Of a DNA stretch of 24,294 bases, positions 21,498-24,294 are shown piece after piece. The position numbers and the translations under genes were made by a program. The stretch spans positions 1 to 24,294 of the forward strand of contig CAYLLY010000029.1 in assembly GCA_964384595.1 (NCBI GenBank). The letters run 5' to 3'. The notes below the pieces were generated by a model, which saw only the letters and a program-made list of their open reading frames with translations, had not been told where the DNA came from and did no database searches. The DNA is from SCTG01 sp964384595 (GTDB taxonomy: Bacteria > Nitrospirota > Nitrospiria > Nitrospirales > NS-4). Numbering within the stretch: the stretch's first letter is position 1; each line of letters begins with the position of its first letter.

Positions 21498-22301
21498 ATG
21501 AAAATCATGCGCATGCAATTCCAGCAGTGGGCCTTGCTCGTCATAATCGGTCTTGCCTTGATCGGATATCCTCATCATGGACAGGCGATGTCACTGTTCA
21601 TGGGAGGCGAGGAGCCGAAGCCGGCGCCCCTGCCGCCGAAACCGGCCGTTGCCAAGCCGCAACCTGCTCCAGGACAGCCTGGCGCGAAAACCACAGGGCC
21701 AGCGCCGGCCGCTCCTGTAACGGGCGCACCGGCGCAAACAGGCGCGGGAACTCCGGTGCCGACGGCGCCGGTTGCCGGCGCGCCTAAGCCTGTTGGGGTG
21801 CAACCGTCGGCAACGCCTGCGGTGCCTACGCCACCTGCTCAAGCCCCCGGGGCGGCAAAGGAGCCGCCGAAGCCGACCACAAGCGCAGGGGCGCCAGCGA
21901 CGCCGGCAGTCGCGGCGGTCGCCCCAACGCCTGCCTTGTCGGAACCTTCGGCAGGATACGCGTATGATCCGAAGAGCCGGCGGGATCCGTTCCAATCCCT
22001 CACCCGTATGGTCAAAATCGACAAAACGCGACCAGACATGCCTCCACTTCAGCGGGTCCAGATCAGCGATCTGAAGCTGCTGGGGATCATATGGGGAGGC
22101 TACGGCTATTATGGACTGGTTCAAACACCGGACGGAAAAGGCTATACCGTGAAAGAAGGTATGCTTATGGGAACGAACAATGGGGTGATCACGACGATCA
22201 CCGATAAAGCCATCATCGTGTCCGAGCCCAGCATTGACATTTCGGGCAATAAAAGCACGAAGGATTTAGAAATCCTTCTGCGTCCAAAAGAGGTGAGCTA
22301 A
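21498..22301 (+). CDS. pilP: Type IV pilus assembly protein PilP, with long Pro/Ala linker
   Basis: 267 residues, longer than common PilP proteins (about 170-180). A hydrophobic N-terminal segment (WALLVIIGLALIGY, about 11-24) is probably a signal peptide without a lipobox. Residues about 35-150 are a low-complexity Pro/Ala/Gly linker. The conserved PilP beta domain comes at the C-terminus: YDPKSRRDPFQSL, LKLLGIIWGGYGYYGLVQTPDGKGYTVKEG (key part VQTPDGKGYTVKEG). PilP ties PilN-PilO to the secretin PilQ. Three in-frame ATGs at the start (21498, 21507, 21513) leave the exact start open; its TAA overlaps the pilQ ATG. Confidence 0.93.
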   Translation: MKIMRMQFQQWALLVIIGLALIGYPHHGQAMSLFMGGEEPKPAPLPPKPAVAKPQPAPGQPGAKTTGPAPAAPVTGAPAQTGAGTPVPTAPVAGAPKPVGVQPSATPAVPTPPAQAPGAAKEPPKPTTSAGAPATPAVAAVAPTPALSEPSAGYAYDPKSRRDPFQSLTRMVKIDKTRPDMPPLQRVQISDLKLLGIIWGGYGYYGLVQTPDGKGYTVKEGMLMGTNNGVITTITDKAIIVSEPSIDISGNKSTKDLEILLRPKEVS

Positions 22302-24294
22302 TGAAAATGCAATCCCCTCACCTGTGGGTGCTCCTGGCGGGAGCATTGGCTTTGGGGTTGGGTCAAGGCTGTGCCCAGACTGAAGCATTGGTGGAGCCGA
22401 CAGGGTCAGAGCCGCTTCAGTCCACCCAAGCAGAAGCGCCCCCTGCGGAGCGTCCGATGAATGCGCAGGCTGTCCAGCCGGAGGCCCCCAAACCGGCGCG
22501 CGAGCCAGTTACGGAGGTCACGGCCGCTGAAATCGCCCCTCCGGCCTCTGTGCCGAAGGAGGTGGCGCCGGTAAAACCGTTGAGCCCCGCAAAGACATTA
22601 ACGGCGATTGACGTCCTGCGCCAAGACGACGGCCTGGTGGTTATGATCACCGGAGATGGGGAACTGAGCTACCAGGTCATGCGACTTGAGGGGAATCGTC
22701 TTATTTTGGATCTCCCTGGGGTCGTCAACGGGACGAAGCGTCATGCCATTCCGGTCGGACATCAGATGGTGCGACGGATCAGAATCGGCACGCACCAGTT
22801 GCCGCAGCCAAAGCTGAGACTGGTACTGGATCTTGAAAGGGCCGTTCCGTATACGATTGACAAAAGCGGTTCGCAGCTCCGGGTGACGTTGTCTGATCGT
22901 ACAACCGTGCCGGGTTCTCAGGACGCGGTCGCTCCTCCTCGGAGCACTCCTCCGGCCGTAGAAATGTCGGTCGTGGAGAACATGCGCAGAAGCGCGCCGG
23001 TTCCTGTTCCGGAACGATTAAAGTTATTGGATCCAATGCCGTCTCTCGCGCAACCGAAGGCCGGTGATTCAGGTTCGGGGGATGGCGGAGCGCCGGCCGG
23101 CGGAGAGCGCTTTACAGGAAAGCGCATCTCGCTGGACTTTCAGGACGCCGAGATCGGCAGTGTCTTAAGATTAATCGCGGATGTCAGCAACCTCAACATG
23201 GTGGTCGGCGAAAGTGTAAAGGCCAAAGTCACGCTTAAACTGCTGAATGTCCCGTGGGATCAGGGATTGGATCTGATTCTGAAATTGAACAACCTTGGAC
23301 AGATCCGGGAAGGCAACATCCTGTGGATCGACACGCTCGCGAACATCACGAAACTAAGAGACGAGGCCGCCAAAGCAAAAGATGCATCGCTGAAGGCTGA
23401 AGAACTTGTGACGCGCATTTTGTACCTCAATTACGCGGACGCCTCAAAGTCGGTCGACGTGGCGAAGAGCAATCTGAGCCCGCGGGGCGAGATCAAAATC
23501 GATCTGCGGACTAATTCGATGGTTGTGCGCGACGTTCCTGACAATCTCGCCAAGGTTGAGAAGATCGTGCGCGACCTCGACCAGCGGACGCCGCAGGTGC
23601 AGATTGAGGCCCGGATCGTGCAAGCGACCAAAACCTTCTCTCGCGGGCTCGGGATCCAGTGGGGAATCAGTGGAATCAGGGGCGGACAGCCGGGTACTGG
23701 CGAGAACCAACTGATAGGCCAGCATCGACAGGGGCCGATTACGCTCAACCTGGGCACAAACACCACCGACGCTGCGTTTGCGCAGGCCAGCAACTTTCTG
23801 GTCAACCTTCCTGCTTCTGGAGGGCTGAGTACGTTTGGGTTGATCATCGGAAAGTTCCTCGGAACGAGCGGTGCGCTCGACATGCGGCTGTCGGCAGGCG
23901 AATCCTTGGGATTGACCAAAGTCGTCTCCGCGCCCAAGGTCATTACGATTGACAATAAACCCGCAAAAATAGAGCAAGGCAGCCAAATTCCCTTCGCGAC
24001 AACATCGCTGCAAGGTACGCAGACAACGTTCGTCGACGCCACGCTGACGTTGAGCGTGACGCCGCATGTCATTTTGCATGCGAATACGGTGCGCCTTGAG
24101 ATCAAAGCGACAAAGAATTCCCCCGGTGCGCCTGTTGCGGCGGGCACCACCATTGAAAAAAAGGAGGCGACGACGGAAATTCTTCTCCGCGATGGAGAAA
24201 CCACGGTACTGGGAGGGATTTTTGAGGAAACCAAAACCGATTCGACCTCGGGTATCCCGTGGTTCAACCGGATCCCGTTCCTGGGCTGGCTCTT
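22301..24294 (+). CDS. pilQ: Type IV pilus secretin PilQ (3' end outside window)
   Basis: 664 codons and two further bases are visible from ATG 22301 (TAATG overlap with pilP); the stop lies beyond the window. PilQ forms the outer-membrane gate for the pilus. A signal peptide (about 8-25) is followed by a Pro/Ala/Glu linker, one AMIN peptidoglycan-binding domain (about 98-195), a Gly/Pro linker, an STN/N0 domain from about residue 274 (ISLDFQDAEIGSVLRLIAD), a secretin N1 domain (about 367-430) and the secretin barrel region with VSAPKVITIDNKPAKIEQG, ETTVLGGIFEE and GIPWFNRIPFLGWL. Cysteine 24 might be a lipid site, but the lipobox is poor. Confidence 0.95.
   Translation, partial: MKMQSPHLWVLLAGALALGLGQGCAQTEALVEPTGSEPLQSTQAEAPPAERPMNAQAVQPEAPKPAREPVTEVTAAEIAPPASVPKEVAPVKPLSPAKTLTAIDVLRQDDGLVVMITGDGELSYQVMRLEGNRLILDLPGVVNGTKRHAIPVGHQMVRRIRIGTHQLPQPKLRLVLDLERAVPYTIDKSGSQLRVTLSDRTTVPGSQDAVAPPRSTPPAVEMSVVENMRRSAPVPVPERLKLLDPMPSLAQPKAGDSGSGDGGAPAGGERFTGKRISLDFQDAEIGSVLRLIADVSNLNMVVGESVKAKVTLKLLNVPWDQGLDLILKLNNLGQIREGNILWIDTLANITKLRDEAAKAKDASLKAEELVTRILYLNYADASKSVDVAKSNLSPRGEIKIDLRTNSMVVRDVPDNLAKVEKIVRDLDQRTPQVQIEARIVQATKTFSRGLGIQWGISGIRGGQPGTGENQLIGQHRQGPITLNLGTNTTDAAFAQASNFLVNLPASGGLSTFGLIIGKFLGTSGALDMRLSAGESLGLTKVVSAPKVITIDNKPAKIEQGSQIPFATTSLQGTQTTFVDATLTLSVTPHVILHANTVRLEIKATKNSPGAPVAAGTTIEKKEATTEILLRDGETTVLGGIFEETKTDSTSGIPWFNRIPFLGWL

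Noticed and set aside
21591..22124. Minus-strand Arg-rich open frame opposite the pilP linker
   Set aside because: It is the antisense of a Pro/Ala repeat region, which gives long Arg-rich open frames by composition alone.
1..24294. CRISPR arrays, tRNA genes, insertion sequences or phage and defence genes
   Set aside because: No spaced direct repeats, cloverleaf sequence, transposase or terminal inverted repeat pair was seen; nearly all of the window is filled by recognised core genes.

Overview
This window is a single co-directional stretch of about 40 genes, all on the + strand. It comes from a didermic (Gram-negative type) bacterium with moderately high GC. The mix of lptCAB, rpoN and pilMNOPQ next to the ribosomal operon, together with the overall protein style, suggests the Nitrospirota, perhaps Nitrospira. 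That assignment is an inference from recall, not from a database search. No stretch longer than about 180 bases lacks a gene, and no tRNA, CRISPR array, insertion sequence or minus-strand gene is supported.

Region 1 (1-15282) is the fused S10-spc-alpha ribosomal superoperon. It runs: end of tuf, rpsJ, rplC, rplD, rplW, rplB, rpsS, rplV, rpsC, rplP, rpmC, rpsQ, rplN, rplX, rplE, rpsZ, rpsH, rplF, rplR, rpsE, rpmD, rplO, secY, adk, map, infA, rpmJ, rpsM, rpsK, rpsD, rpoA, rplQ. Genes are packed with 4-8 base overlaps or very short gaps, so translation is probably coupled along much of it. Five proteins (uS14, uS4, bL36, uL24 and the Adk lid) are of the zinc-binding Cys type. uL24, uL5 and uL17 carry unusual terminal extensions.

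Region 2 (15283-18752) begins with a GC-rich hairpin and an extended -10 promoter lying almost on top of the lptC start, so the transcript may be leaderless. lptC, lptA and lptB follow (lipopolysaccharide transport to the outer membrane), then rpoN (sigma-54). The hpf gene that often follows rpoN elsewhere is not seen here.

Region 3 (18753-24294) starts with an AT-rich gap holding a strong sigma-70-type promoter made of helically phased TTAA/A-tract elements. It is followed by a tiny MerR-type HTH gene and then pilM-pilN-pilO-pilP-pilQ, the type IV pilus alignment and secretin complex. pilQ runs off the window end.

Most of the window is core housekeeping sequence. The least conventional parts are the pilus-linked mini-MerR gene with its phased promoter, the possible leaderless lptC start, and the disordered or hairpin-containing extensions of uL24 and uL5. 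I found no clear evidence of an undescribed defence or mobile system.
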